From contig LSRX01000319.1 in NCBI GenBank assembly GCA_001939145.1, forward strand, positions 595,485 to 659,484: a stretch of 64,000 nt of DNA, read 5' to 3'. The position numbers and the translations under genes are program-made. Shown here one piece after another: positions 52,526 through 63,171 of this stretch. This stretch comes from Symbiodinium microadriaticum. Lineage: Eukaryota; Sar; Dinophyceae; Suessiales; Symbiodiniaceae. How positions within the stretch are numbered: position 1 is the first letter of the stretch; each line of letters begins with the position of its first letter. The notes under the pieces are model-generated. The model was given only the letters and a program-made list of their open reading frames with translations, had not been told where the DNA came from and did no database searches.

Positions 52526-53307
52526 GCAAGATAGGGACATAGGGGCCTTAAGAATGAGAACAGGGTTCCTTAAAGGGCTCTAGAGTCCTAGAGGGCGATC
52601 CTACAAGCAGGGCCGTCATCAAAAAAACTCGGGTTTTGGGGGATCCTTTTTACACTAATACTACGAAGCCCTTAAAGACAATGTCCTCTCACTACCCATA
52701 GGCTCCACGGGCTCTCGCTCCAACCACTGAAACCGCAAACCTTAAGTCAATCCCTAAAGCAGAAAAACGGGTTTAGGGTTGAGGGTTTCAAAACACCAAT
52801 CCCTTGAAACCCTTAACCCTTAACCCTGAACTCCTACACAGGTGTCATGACAGAAGGTTTGAGGGGACATCTGGGAAGCTTGGATATCTCAAGACTCGGT
52901 GCGCTTCCATGCAGCCCTTAATACGTGGCAGAGAGTCCCCGATGGGTATGTAAAATACAGGGTGGATGGAGGAATTAAGTTAGGGTGTCAGATTGATATC
53001 ATACGGTGACTTTTCTCATGTTTATCCAGAAACACGTCACTCATGTGCTGCTTGCTGGAGAAACTACATGCCCGGACTCCTGAAACCTAAGCCTCTTTAC
53101 ATAACTTCTACAACCCCGATTAATGAACTCCAAAAAAAATTGGACGTCAATGTTTGAAAGACCTTAGTGTCCTAGACACCCCTGTTTTAACTGCTATCGT
53201 CCAGGGACGATGAGAATTTGAACAGGGTTTTGGGGAATACCATGGCACTGTACGACTATGACAGGGTATCCTCATGAACAAATCTTGCAGCTACTCAGGC
53301 CCCTTTG

Positions 53308-53401
53308 TGTGGTAGCTTTCTATATTAGGGTCCCTTCTTAGATCCTCAATAGAGCACGGCACCTCTCATAAAAAGGACCCCAAAATTTAGAGAGCTACCT
53401 A
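53308..53401. mobile_element. MITE family C copy 6
   Basis: TGTGGTAGCTTTCTATATTA to TTAGAGAGCTACCTA with the family core. Confidence 0.7.
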
Positions 53402-53756
53402 TGTGTGATGGAATCCGGGGAGTAAACTTTGAGGTAACAAATAATTATCACACCGGAATCCCTGTAGGGACCTTTTCGGCTCCTATGGGACGTCTGATAA
53501 CAAAAAAACCTTTTTTAACTTAGCATCGTAAGGAATCCGCACTATTCACTACAAACCTACATCATGGTAGCTTGGACTACAATCCTTGACAAAACCCCGC
53601 AACCGTGATGGCAAACCACATTACAGGAGTTGCGAAGGAAGCCTTCAGCCTAAGTTAAACCCCGAACCCCAAACCCCCATTGATCAGTTCTGCAAAAGCT
53701 GCAACTTTTTTTTGCAGATGCCCAACCCTAAACCTTAAACCCTAAACCCTAATAAC

Positions 53757-53803
53757 TTCTGCTGCTGCTGTTCTCTCTGGAGACCCTCCGCTCTGATGGA
53801 TTG
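53757..53803 (-). CDS. exon-like island, Gln-rich
   Basis: Minus strand. Encodes QSIRAEGLQREQQQQK next to CTTATTAGGG. Unknown; CAG-repeat bias. Confidence 0.35.
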
Positions 53804-53819
53804 AAAGTTTTTTTTGGGG

Positions 53820-54080
53820 GTTTCGGGTTTTAGGGTTTTTTGGGTTTAGGGCTTTTAGGGCTTTAGGGTTTTAGGGTTTAGGGTTCCGGGTTCAGGGTTT
53901 CGGGATGACGGCTTGAGGTTTAGGGTCTGGGGTGTCGTGTTGAGGGCTTGGGGTTCGGCTTGAAGGTTTACAGCTCTTTATCTAACCTCAGAAGGGGTTT
54001 AGGGGGTTTAGGGTTTAGAGGGGTTTAGGGTTTGGGGTTTAGGGTTCAGGGTTTAGGGTTTAGAGGGGTTTAGGGTTTAG
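53820..54080 (+). repeat. telomere-like tract
   Basis: TTTAGGG with GGGTTTAGAGG variants; one near-exact duplication of GGTTTAGGGTTTAGAGGGGT. Confidence 0.8.
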
Positions 54081-54444
54081 GGTGTAGGGTTTAGAGTGGA
54101 AGCCAAATGTGACGTGCTTTCTGTTGGTCTGGGCAAGGCGGGGGGCTCGGGGCTCAGATTCAGGGTGCACGTTGGAGCAAGGCCTCGGATTTCGTAGGTG
54201 TCAGTAGTTTATGTTTTTAGCTTGGGTTTATGTTGTCTCCCAAACCCCAAACAACAGCGCAACTCACAGATCAGGCTTTTTCCATGTGAGTGGCGGCAAC
54301 TGTTCCTCACAGTGTGTTACATGCGAGCTAGCTTGAACAGCTGCTCTTGCAAGTTCTCGTCAGATATGTTGCATTCCACTACTGCCTCGACTACTTCTAC
54401 TGCTATCACTGCCACTGCCACTACTACGGCTGCTGCTGCTGCTT

Positions 54445-54445
<1 letters not shown>

Positions 54446-54495
<50 letters not shown>

Positions 54496-54500
54496 TGACG
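54446..54500 (+). repeat. (ACT)n/(ACG)n microsatellite
   Basis: Around 14 ACT triplets then ACG triplets; reads as poly-Thr or poly-Val. Confidence 0.95.
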
Positions 54501-54560
54501 ACGACGACGACTACTACTGCTACTGCTACTGTTACTGTACTAGGCCTGTGACTTGTCCTA

Positions 54561-54664
54561 AGGCTCCATGTACCCATTTAGTATATACTTAGACCCTAAA
54601 GTACCTATATAGGAACCCCTTTAAGGCCTAAGTATATACTATATAGGTACATGGAGCCTTTGGG
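54561..54664. mobile_element. MITE family L copy 2
   Basis: GGCTCCATGTACCCATTTAG to CTATATAGGTACATGGAGCC, well paired. Confidence 0.85.
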
Positions 54665-54681
54665 TTGTCTGGGTGATCTAC

Positions 54682-54759
54682 ACTCTCGTGTCCCTGCGTG
54701 CGCTGCGCCGGAGGCAAGGCGTCCTTGCCTGCGGCAGCCAGGGACTCTTGCTGCTGGAG
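54682..54759 (-). CDS. exon-like island
   Basis: Minus strand. Encodes QQQESLAAAGKDALPPAQRT then QGHES, donor GAGAGT|GTAGAT. Unknown protein. Confidence 0.5.
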
Positions 54760-54872
54760 GGGCCTGAATAGTTAGAATACCACTTTATATGTTTTATGGC
54801 TTTAGGGTTTAGGGCATTATTTTATTTTAGTTGTTTATGTCTTTGTGGAATTTCTTTCTTCTTTCGCATGGT

Positions 54873-55497
54873 TCAAAATCCGGTTAGGACGTGCCACAAG
54901 CATAAGTTCAAGGGTGAAACGAGACAACGAGTGACGAGCTGACCGACAAAGAAGCCGTCTACTCGAAAAGCATGCCTTCTCGGCTGCACGACATAGGGAA
55001 GCCGAGAACACAGGGTCTTCCTAAGCGTGCAAACCCCAAAGGCAGCGGAAATCCAAGTAAGGACAGAGTCCAGCCATGTTTGATGCCGACGCTGTGAAGG
55101 TAGCGAACACGACGGCACCTCCCAGAAGGGAGTAGACGGGAAGGGCGAGTCAGGAAGCAAGACAAAGAGACAGGCAAAGCCGGCAAATCCGAAGTGCCGA
55201 TTTTCAAGGCCAGCTGAGTACCAGGTTTCAACCAGACAGGTAGACATCTCTCGCAAAAGGGCCAAGAGGAGCACCACCAACCCCCAGGCCCAGAACAGGC
55301 GAGGCCGGCCGCACCAACCCGCTCGTAGGGTTTAGGGTTTTAGGTTTAGGGAATTTAGGGTTTAGCGAGAGTACAGGTTCAAAACTCGCAGCTTCAGTAC
55401 CGACAGGCTCAGAGGGGGCGGAGGAGGTCAAATCACATAGGAGCTCCAATCCGCTAACCGGCAAAGCACCTCCAAAAGTAATTCCCAAGGAAATCAA
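54873..55497 (-). CDS. coding-like tract, several open frames
   Basis: Minus strand. The first part contains ISLGITFGGALPVSGLELLC, then a short telomere-like interruption (55325-55368), then about 135 open codons with two competing frames. Low repeat density and GC bias suggest a degenerate gene or retroelement piece. No motif recognised. Confidence 0.35.
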
Positions 55498-55518
55498 AGG
55501 GTTGGCCTAGTGTAGGGT

Positions 55519-55830
55519 TTAGGGTTCCAGGACCGACGCAACTGAAGATTTCCGAGTCGGACACAAAGGCCTCGTGCCGCAACAACGTCGAAAGAAAGCC
55601 AAGAACTCAGGACTGTGGTCCGGCCTGAGGGGGGGGAGCTTATCAAGCTGGGTCACCAGGAATCCACCCTGCTTGGACAGGTGGGTAAGCAGGGGACGCC
55701 TTGCCCTATCGCCTGGTGGCACGCAACCTGAACCCTGGAGGTGGCGAAGAAGACGGCGGCGCTGGGCAAAGACCGCACCACAAGCTCAGCACTGCACGCC
55801 CTCCGCGCATCTTCTGTCTGGGGGACCTAC
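55519..55830 (-). pseudogene. C2H2/C2HC zinc-finger relic with in-frame stop
   Basis: Minus strand. Cys (55789-55791), TGA stop, Ala, Cys (55780-55782), 12 residues GAVFAQRRRLLR, His (55741-55743), five residues, Cys (55723-55725): spacing of a classical finger (C-x2-C-x12-H-x5-C) with a stop between the first two Cys. Continues RPLLTHLSKQGGFLVTQLDK. Single fingers like this occur near the ends of some non-LTR retroelement proteins. Probably inactive. Confidence 0.5.
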
Positions 55831-56158
55831 ACTTGGGCGTCTTTGCCCCATGCGCCGCGCCGCCCAAGCCTGGAAATCCATAAACGGAATCCGGCACATA
55901 ACGCAGCCATGAGTGGCGGACTCACGTGCACAAGGGGACCCGCACTGCCGAGAGCAGCCATACAGCTCCGCCCTTGCTCGATGCCGGCCTAGGTATCACT
56001 GCAAAAAAATGTAGGAATCTGTCAGATGTGGGCCTGAGCAGCTTGGGTAATTAGTGTTTTTGGAGTAGATCGCCAACACAATCCTAAAGCCACTGTATAA
56101 GGGGTTTGAAACCACTTTTTAGGAATAGGGTGTAGCAACATCAGCTTAGAGAGATACT

Positions 56159-56271
56159 ATAGGGGCCTTAATAATTAGAATAGGGTTTGGGGGTATGTTA
56201 TACTATAATAACAATAATAAGGAGCCCCCCAAAATCCTATTCTAATTATTAAGGCCCCTACATTACTCCAA
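56159..56271. mobile_element. MITE family G, best copy
   Basis: TAGGGGCCTTAATAATTAGA to TCTAATTATTAAGGCCCCTA; arms almost perfect for about 40 bases. Confidence 0.95.
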
Positions 56272-56640
56272 CATCCTGCACCTAAGGATCTTGCTGAGTG
56301 TTTTTGGGACTTCGGCTTTCGGCGGTAGACAAAAGTCTCTGCAGTAGCTTCTGTACCCTAAGTAGTAGCGGTTTAGGGTTTGGGGTTTAGGGTTTAGGGT
56401 TGAAGGGAAGTAGTACTACTAGTATACTGTTGGGATCTCGGAATAGTCCCTCTTGTTGATAACGCAGAATATTGGACATCAGCAGCTAAAGGGTCCTCGG
56501 TCCTCGTTTAATGAAAGATGCCTGGTCTGATGCAAGGAATCTTCCTTCATTACAAATAAAGGTTAAGTCTTGAGTATTTTGGCGGTAAGCTGGACTTTTT
56601 TTTTTTTTGTTTTCTGCCCGGTCTCGGAAAGGACATACAT

Positions 56641-57580
56641 TTGGCTTGCCGGAATGCTTTGGGCCTGACCTTGGCATTCCTCAACAATTACAAATCCCCT
56701 TTCACTGTCGCCAGCATTGGCATCGACATGCAATCAACAAACAATGCGGAACCATGCCATCGTAGGAAGCAATGCCCTCGTCGTCATCATCATCATCATC
56801 ATCATCACGGTTCAGGGCCTTTAGGGTTTAGGGCCACCACCATTCATCTCACCATCACATACATCATGAGGATCATCATCTTGCTCACGACATGTCCGAG
56901 CCAAACAACTTGCCGGATAACAAACAGCTTGCAGACACCGAGAACTAATTCAGAAGCACGCACTTCGGGTTCGGCGGCTTGCGCTTTCCGACGGCTTTGG
57001 TTTGTCGAATGCTCTCTTGTCTCCAGCCGCTCGGTCACGAGGCCCGCGAAACCTGGGGGTTTCAATGTGCCTCTGTGTTCTGGGGGGCATGTCCTCTCAA
57101 GCTCAAGGTTTTTTCGTGACGTTTGCACGGAAGGCGCGGGAATGCGCGCGAGGCCTTACGACCAGTGAGAATGCTTGATGCTGTAACTTGTCCTCACAGA
57201 TATCTCTAACGGAGGGAGCAAGTCCTAACAGCAAAACAGGCCAAACTGATTCTAGTGTGGCCCTGGAGTCAGTCCTGTTCAGAGGAAACTACACATGTGG
57301 AAATCGTGACCTGTCCCGGCGATTCTTGTCCAGGGAAGCAGGCATCAACATCATCGGGGCATTTCCTGGCACCCGCTGTCCAAGGAAACAGAAACCCCAC
57401 CAGCAACCTGAATTAATAGCCAATACATGTACAAGCCACAGATGCGGTCTGCAACTAATGCAGACAGGAACATGCAGCTTGACTAAACAAGGCCCGGAGA
57501 GAAACAAGAATCATTTGTGTGACTCACTGTTGCAGGCATCCACCCACCGTCCACACAAAGGCCTTGGGGACGACACTTGA
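56641..57580 (+). CDS. coding-like tract, uncertain
   Basis: + strand. Two open stretches (56641-57168, 57188-57580). The second contains ISLTEGASPNSKTGQTDSSV and FLSREAGINIIGAFPGTRC. The opposite strand is also open at 56844-57128. Telomere repeats are almost absent. The His run at about 56775-56806 is a (CAT)n microsatellite. No family recognised. Confidence 0.3.
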
Positions 57581-57608
57581 AGTATATCTGGAGTTCTGAT
57601 GGTAGAAG

Positions 57609-57704
57609 CCAGAAAGTTGGAACATGACTATCCTCGTGCCCATAAGGTGAAGTATAAGGGACCCTAGTACCTAATCATCCTATATCCAAGCTCCAACTTT
57701 CTGG
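57609..57704. mobile_element. MITE family Q
   Basis: Perfect 13-bp inverted ends CCAGAAAGTTGGA and TCCAACTTTCTGG. Single copy in the window. Confidence 0.7.
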
Positions 57705-58388
57705 GGTTTGCTGTATGTACAAGTAGTATGTGGGGGATCTTTGGGTGTAGGTATTGGGCTTTGGCACGAAGGCAGTGGATGCCAAGGTGTATCAAGCCAA
57801 GGTTTATAATACCTTCTGGGAAACTCGGAATATGGGATCCTGGCATCGAACATACTTATCCTACTATACGATGCTAAGCCCTAAACCCTAAACCGTCTCT
57901 CAATGTTATGGAAGCCTTCACCTGTCACAACCCTCAGCGGAAGCCCCTTTTGACTCTTCAGGCCCCTGAGCTCTAGCTTTGCCAGTCCCAACGTTCACCT
58001 TGATAGATAAGGGTTACCCTTGCTCATGATGGTTTAGGGGCTTAGGGTCTCCATAGTAAGTAGACCCCAACATGAAAAGGTCAACAGGGCACTACTACAA
58101 ACCCTTAAAGCTAAATTCTCGCATCAGGGCTTCGTCGCTAGATACGTGCGTTGGTGTATATGAGACTCGGTTAGATCCATATAATATAGCCTTAATATTG
58201 TATTATATTATGTTAGGTAACAACCAGAATACATCATGCTATAGTCTGTTATAGAAAGGAAGACTGTTTCTCATCCTATCCTATTAAAGGGATCCTCTTG
58301 CAGTGTTGTGTAGTTAAGGCCCCTATTAACCCTAAACCCCTGTAGTACCCTTCCAAGATCCTCGAAAGGAACCCTCATAAAACTCTAG

Positions 58389-58482
58389 GAGCTCAGTAGT
58401 TAGAATAAAGCTTGGGGGGTAGTTTTATGCTATAAATATAGTAAGGAACCCCCCCCAGATAGTATTGGTAATTATTTGGGCC
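58389..58482. mobile_element. MITE family G copy
   Basis: CTCAGTAGTTAGAATAAAGC to GTATTGGTAATTATTTGGGC. Confidence 0.65.
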
Positions 58483-58484
58483 CC

Positions 58485-59130
58485 TAACCCGAAACCCTAA
58501 GCTAAAGCCCAAGCCCTAAACCCTAAACCCTAAGCCCTAAACCCTAAGCCCTAAATCCCAAACCCAAAGCCCTAAAGCCCAAGCCCTGAACCTAAACCCT
58601 ATGCCTAAACCCTAAACCCCTAAACCCTAAATCCTAAGCACTAAGCCTAGACCCCAAACCCTAAACCCAAAGCCCTAAAGCTCAAACCCTAAACCCTGAG
58701 CCTTAAACCCTAAACCCTCAACCTTAAGCACTAAGCCCTTAACCCCCAGCCATAAACCCAAACCCTCAGCCCTAAAGCCCAAGCCCTAAACCCTAAACCC
58801 TTAGCCCTAAACCCTAATCCCCTAAACCCCTAAACCCTAAACCGCTAAACCCAAGCCCTAGACCCAAAGCCCTAAACCCTAAACCCTAATTAAGCCGTAA
58901 ACCCCTAAACCCTAAACCCCTAAACCCCTAAACCCTAAACCCCTAAGCCCTACCCTAAACCCTAAACCCTAAGCCCTAAGCCCCAAGCCCTGAGCCCTAA
59001 GCCCTAAACCCCTAAACACTAAGCCTAAAACCCTTGACCCTAAAGCCCTTAACCCCCAAGCTCCTAAACCCTAATTAAGCCCTAAACCCTAAACCTTAAG
59101 CCCTAAGCCCTAAACCCAAAGCCTTTCAAG
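58485..59130 (-). repeat. longest telomere-like tract, C-strand
   Basis: About 645 bases of CCCTAAA with CCCTAAGCC, CCCAAAGCC and TTAAGCC variants; no other sequence inside. Confidence 0.95.
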
Positions 59131-59169
59131 CTGCAGCCAGGGAGCCCCTAGGGGCTCCTAGCAGCCCTG

Positions 59170-59241
59170 CCCGCCGAGAAAGCGATGGCAAGTCAGGGAA
59201 GGATTCAGAACCAGAAGATCACCAAGCAGCCTGGGAGAGGG
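59170..59241 (+). CDS. exon-like island, duplicated nearby
   Basis: + strand. Encodes SDGKSGKDSEPEDHQAAWER then G|GTGTGT. The last ~28 bases (AACCAGAAGATCACCAAGCA...) recur at 59291-59319, a partial duplicate across a telomere-like spacer. Confidence 0.45.
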
Positions 59242-59483
59242 TGTGTTAGGTTTTGAAGCGGGGCTCATGGGCTTTTTTTTTGAGGTCTAGGAACCAGAAG
59301 ATCACCAAGCAGCCTGGGATGGACTTTCGAGGTTTAGGGTCTAGGGCTCTGGGATGCTTTATTCAAGGTCAATCAGCCTGGGATAAGGTTTAGAGGTTTA
59401 GGGTCTTTTCGGGGCATAAGAATTCGGGCTTAGGTGTTTTAGGGGGTTTGGGGGTTAGGGTCTGAAGTTTAGGTGTAGTGCAT

Positions 59484-59597
59484 ATGGAGTGTCTACTATA
59501 TGGCTCTAAACTAGGGTCCGCTTTTTGGGTCCTCGATATAGTACGGCACCCTTATAAAAAGAAAAAACCGTAAGGTTCCCTAATTTTGACAACTACC
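59484..59597. mobile_element. MITE family C copy 7 (diverged)
   Basis: Core GATATAGTACGGCACCCTTA conserved, ends diverged. Confidence 0.65.
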
Positions 59598-59605
59598 CAG
59601 ATACT

Positions 59606-59690
59606 ATCTATACTCTCTCTCTCTCTCTCTTGAATATATATGATTACAAAAAAATAAATGAATATATATATATATATACACTATATAAAT
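59606..59690. repeat. (CT)n and (AT)n microsatellites
   Basis: CTCTCTCT run then ATATATATA run. Confidence 0.95.
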
Positions 59691-59824
59691 ATATGGAGAC
59701 TCAGGCCTTAGGGTTTCTTAGGGTAAGGCTTGGTCCTCGGTACTCCCAAAGACCTCAAGGTGGATCCCTTGCGTCATTCAAGGAATGAAGTCGCCTGCAC
59801 GAGGAACATCAAAACCTGCTTAGT

Positions 59825-60000
59825 TAAAGGAAACTACAGGTAGGGGAGTGTCGGGTTTTGGGTTTAAGGGTTTTGGGGTTTAGGGTTTAGGGTACTAAAG
59901 GAAACTAGAGGTGGGGAGTTTAGGGTTATATAGGGCTTCCATATAGACCTTCTATAAGGCTCCTATAACGGTAACTACCCACCTGAAAATGTCCTAGACT
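59825..60000. mobile_element. MITE family H copy 6, left end duplicated
   Basis: AAAGGAAACTACAGGTAGGG, then telomere-like sequence, then AAAGGAAACTAGAGGTGGGG and the rest of H. Confidence 0.85.
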
Positions 60001-60133
60001 TACGGCTCCCCCTTTATAACTATACGATATCAGAGGATGCATCTAGGGCTTAAGCTTAGGGTTTAGGGGTTAGGGTTGGGGGCTTAGGGTTTAGGGCTTC
60101 AAGTGCCTCTAGTCAGGAGCCTGCACATTAGCG

Positions 60134-60254
60134 TCACTGGTAACAAAGGCCTGGCAACGTGTAGAGCAGGGCGAGTCCAAGAATCGCCGTGGCCAAAAAT
60201 GCGAACAACGGTCTTCGAGACCACGTTTCTTTGCGTTCTTGCGCTTGCGCCTTC
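60134..60254 (-). CDS. terminal exon with C-terminal membrane helix
   Basis: Minus strand. Acceptor GAGCATCTCAG|G. Forty codons: KAQAQERKETWSRRPL, then the hydrophobic FAFLATAILGLALLYTLPGL, then CYQ and TGA. A basic/polar segment followed by one ~20-residue hydrophobic helix at the extreme C-terminus fits a tail-anchored or single-pass membrane protein with the bulk on the cytosolic side. Family not recognised; upstream exons should lie above 60254. Confidence 0.65.
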
Positions 60255-60504
60255 CTGAGATGCTCGGGTTGAATTTAGGGACCTCAAATGTCAGCGCGGG
60301 TTTTCGGGTATATACTCCATAAGGAGCCCAAGAAATAGCACTGATCGGGTTCAGGGAGTGGTTTCAGGTGTCAAGACCCTTCCAGCTTCTTGTGAAACAC
60401 TGAACCCTAAACCCCTAAACCCTAAAGCCTGTAGACCCGGAACCCCTAAACCTCAAACCCCAAAACCCCTATAGACCCAAAACCCGGAAGCCCGCAAGGC
60501 CCTG

Positions 60505-60595
60505 TCCATAGGCTCCTAAGTAGTTCCTTTTTGTGGTTCATACTTAGAAGCCTATAAGGTAATCCCAAAAAGGAACCACTTAGGGGCCTAGGGGT
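60505..60595. mobile_element. MITE family A copy 20
   Basis: TCCATAGGCTCCTAAGTAG to CCACTTAGGGGCCTAGGGG. Confidence 0.85.
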
Positions 60596-60862
60596 GACCC
60601 CCAAGTCGCCTCTACCGTGAAAACCGTTCTTCCCTGTGGCCAACCAACACTTCAATACTCAGAAAGATCCGCACTTGAACGGTTCTTGGGCCAAGAAGTC
60701 GATGTTGAGGTTTGGGTTCTGTGACCCTTGACGTTCAGGGCTCAGGGCCTTCAGGATGTAGGGTCACGGTTTAGGCTTCAGGGCTTAGGGATCAGGTTGT
60801 AGGGCATCCTAGAAGAACATGTTTACCACTACCCAAGAAGCGACATACTTCCAAATTCTACA

Positions 60863-60925
60863 TCTCTACAGGGCTTGCGCTCCTTGTAAGCTACGCATAT
60901 CCATGGCCGTGAAACTTCGGAGGTA
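60863..60925 (-). CDS. exon-like island
   Basis: Minus strand. Encodes EYLRSFTAMDMRSLQGAQAL, then TAG or a GCCCT|GTAGAG donor. Unknown protein. Confidence 0.4.
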
Positions 60926-61084
60926 CTCTCAACAAACCCCTAAAAACCTTAAATCCCTAAACACCCTAAACCCCTATAAGGGCTACCATAAACCCTCACA
61001 CTCTCAACTTGTGCATGCCCAGCTTCTGCATCGGAAGCAGAGGCAGCGTCAAGAAGCAGAGCAATGACATGGTATAGGATAGCC

Positions 61085-61254
61085 TTAGGGGCTGAGGACC
61101 CTAGCCGCCCTAGCCCAAAATGGTTAAATGTTTAAAAAAAATGGTGGGATTATATAAGCCCAAAATAGGTTAACCTTTCAATTATGGTAGGATCATATAA
61201 TAAGCCAGTATAAGCCCAAAAAAAGGTTAAAGATGTTACCTACTCAGCCACGAA
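61085..61254. mobile_element. MITE family K copy 2, body duplicated
   Basis: TTAGGGGCTGAGGACCC to CCTACTCAGCCACGAAG; AAAATGGTTAA / AAAATAGGTTAA / AAAAAGGTTAA units are repeated. Confidence 0.75.
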
Positions 61255-61276
61255 GTAGCAGAAAAGACGAGGCTAC

Positions 61277-61325
61277 CGTCCGGCGAAACTCCGGCGTATC
61301 CTCGACGTAGTTCCTGAGCTGGCAG
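61277..61325 (-). CDS. exon-like island
   Basis: Minus strand. Acceptor TCGCTAAG|C, encodes CQLRNYVEDTPEFRRT, donor CGGACG|GTAGCC. Unknown protein. Confidence 0.5.
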
Positions 61326-61481
61326 CTTAGCGATCGGGGACCCGAAGTGAGGAACCCTAAAACCCTAAAGCCCTAAAGCCCTAACCCCTAAAACCCTAAA
61401 ATCCCAAACCCTAAACCCGAAAACCCTAGAAACCCCTAGAAACCCCTAAACCCCAAACCCCAAACCCTGAAACCGAGGAAC

Positions 61482-61563
61482 CCTAGGGCTTCGGGTTCCC
61501 TGATTCTCGAAGAAATGGCCGAAGGCACCAAGGGCTCCTCGTCTCTTGAGCCCTTGTACAATG
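61482..61563 (-). CDS. exon-like island
   Basis: Minus strand. Encodes ALYKGSRDEEPLVPSAISSR then IREPEA. The + strand is also open, so orientation is tentative. Confidence 0.35.
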
Positions 61564-61730
61564 CATAGGGTTTTGGGGGGGCGTTTGGGTTTTAGGGTTT
61601 TAGGGCTTTAGGGTTTCGGGGTTTAGGTTTAGGGTTTAGGGTTTCAGGGTTAGAGTTTCAGGGTTTAGGGTTTTTTCTCCACCCGTAAGTACACCAAGCC
61701 GACCTCACAAGAACAACATAGGAAACTCAC

Positions 61731-61789
61731 GACGACGGCTTTCTGTCCGTGAACCCTGAACTGGAACTCGTACTCAGGGATGAATGGCC
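61731..61789 (-). CDS. exon whose acceptor is inside a MITE A end
   Basis: Minus strand. It begins right after GAGATACTTAG, the end of MITE A copy 21, and encodes PFIPEYEFQFRVHGQKAVV, donor GTCGTC|GTGAGT. Beta-strand-like alternating pattern; unknown protein. Confidence 0.6.
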
Positions 61790-61866
61790 CTAAGTATCTC
61801 CTTTTTGGGATTATCTTATAGGATCCTAAACATGAACCATAGAAAGGAACTACTTGGGCCTAGGGG
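61790..61866. mobile_element. MITE family A copy 21
   Basis: CTAAGTATCTCCTTTTTGGG to AAGGAACTACTTGGGCC; outer TACCCATA ends missing. Confidence 0.8.
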
Positions 61867-61924
61867 CCGCCCCTTAAGACAAACCCTAAACGGCCCTAAA
61901 CCCTACCTTGAGTGGTGCACTGAC

Positions 61925-61999
61925 CTGAGCATTTAGCATCTGGAGCTTGACGTCCAGAGCCCTAACTCCAACGGCATACTGACCTGATGGAGGCGACGG
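61925..61999 (-). CDS. exon-like island
   Basis: Minus strand. Acceptor GAATTAAG|CCG, encodes SGQYAVGVRALDVKLQMLNA then Q, donor GCTCAG|GTCAGT. Next to 61731-61789 on the same strand; may belong to one gene. Unknown protein. Confidence 0.55.
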
Positions 62000-62162
62000 C
62001 TTAATTCCTTACCTAGTGTATGAGCACCCTAAACTCGGTTTAGGGTTTAGGGTTTGTGGGTTTAGGGTTTAGGGCCGGGTCCTAGAACGGAAGAAAACGG
62101 TAAATAGCAAAGGACGGGAGCTGGATTTTAGGGGTCTAGGCTGCATCCAGATTACTATGCGC

Positions 62163-62262
62163 GTCCTGAATGATTAGGATAGGGCTTGAGGATACTTCAT
62201 ACTAGGCTTATAGCAAGGAATCCCAAGGGGCAACTTCAGTACATAATATGGGTAAATATTCA
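62163..62262. mobile_element. MITE family G copy (diverged)
   Basis: CCTGAATGATTAGGATAGGG left arm; right arm weak. Confidence 0.45.
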
Positions 62263-62273
62263 AGCATCTATAC

Positions 62274-62375
62274 TGGGTAGTTCTCTAAATCAGGGCCCCC
62301 TTTTGGGTCCCCAATATAGTACGGCACCCAAAGTACAAGGAACCCTAAAAGGGACCCTAGTTTAGAGAACTACCC
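62274..62375. mobile_element. MITE family C copy 8
   Basis: GGGTAGTTCTCTAAATCAGG to AGTTTAGAGAACTACCC with core CCCCAATATAGTACGGCACC. Confidence 0.85.
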
Positions 62376-62474
62376 GCAGAACAGCAGACTAGACCCCCCA
62401 AATACATAAACCCTAAACCCTAAACCCTAACATCCCCTCGCCAAAAGAGAAGAACCCGAAAGCGCGAGACAAAC

Positions 62475-62541
62475 TCAGCATCCAAGGATCCTCCTGATCG
62501 AGAGATCCGGGGTGAACATGGAAAAGACCTTCCATTCAGGG
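62475..62541 (-). CDS. exon-like island
   Basis: Minus strand. Encodes PEWKVFSMFTPDLSIRRILG then C, followed by TGA or a GCTGA|GTTTGT donor. Unknown protein. Confidence 0.5.
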
Positions 62542-62729
62542 ACCAACCCTAAACCCTAAACCCTGAACCCTAACCCCTATAAACCCTAAACCCTAAACCG
62601 TTGCTTGTCTTCACCTTCGGGGTGCCGGTTTTTAGGGGGTGGGGTCCTCCCATGTTACGGTCCCTTGAAGGGTTTAGGGTTCAGGGTTTAGGGTTTAGGG
62701 TCTTAGGGTTTAGGGTTAATTTTCTGAAG

Positions 62730-62832
62730 CTCCCCTATCAGGCACCTGATTCGAAAGGAGGACGGACAGCTGTTGCCCCACCGCTGGAATCGTGTTCCTG
62801 GGCTGTTCCCACTCGCAATTTTGCGCGTCTTG
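62730..62832 (+). CDS. exon-like island
   Basis: + strand. Acceptor TTTTCTGAAG|CTC, contains LPYQAPDSKGGRTAVAPPLE and SWAVPTRNFARL, donor CTTG|GTAAAC. Opposite strand to its neighbours; unknown protein. Confidence 0.45.
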
Positions 62833-63044
62833 GTAAACTAGACAGCTATGCCAATAAGATAATTCTAATTTGTCCTCTACCTTGACGCCCTGAACCTTGA
62901 CAGAATGCTGCCAGGACCCTCATAGAACCCTTTCAAGCCCTTACTCCTAGACCACCAATGCCGTAAATTATCGAGCCCATACAAGAGCCCTCACCGGAAA
63001 TCTTAAACTCCTCCACCCCGCAGCACCATTTTCATATGTGTTTT

Positions 63045-63055
63045 NNNNNNNNNNN
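63045..63055. other. assembly gap
   Basis: Eleven N. It hides the left end of a family C element. Confidence 1.
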
Positions 63056-63056
63056 T

Positions 63057-63150
63057 CCAAAAATAGGGTCCTCTTTTAGGATCCTTCTATAAGGGTGCCG
63101 TACTACATTCGGGACCTATAAAAGGGGGATCCTAATTTAAAGAACTACCC
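63057..63150. mobile_element. MITE family C copy 9 (left end in gap)
   Basis: AATAGGGTCCTCTTTTAGGA to AATTTAAAGAACTACCCA. Confidence 0.75.
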
Positions 63151-63171
63151 AAACCCTGAACCCTAAACCCT

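Noticed and set aside
54198-54592. Long frames of poly-Thr, poly-Tyr and poly-Val
   Set aside because: They arise from the (ACT)n microsatellite; all frames stay open there.
56775-56806. His8 stretch that looks like an affinity tag or metal-binding run
   Set aside because: It is a (CAT)n microsatellite; no vector sequence surrounds it.
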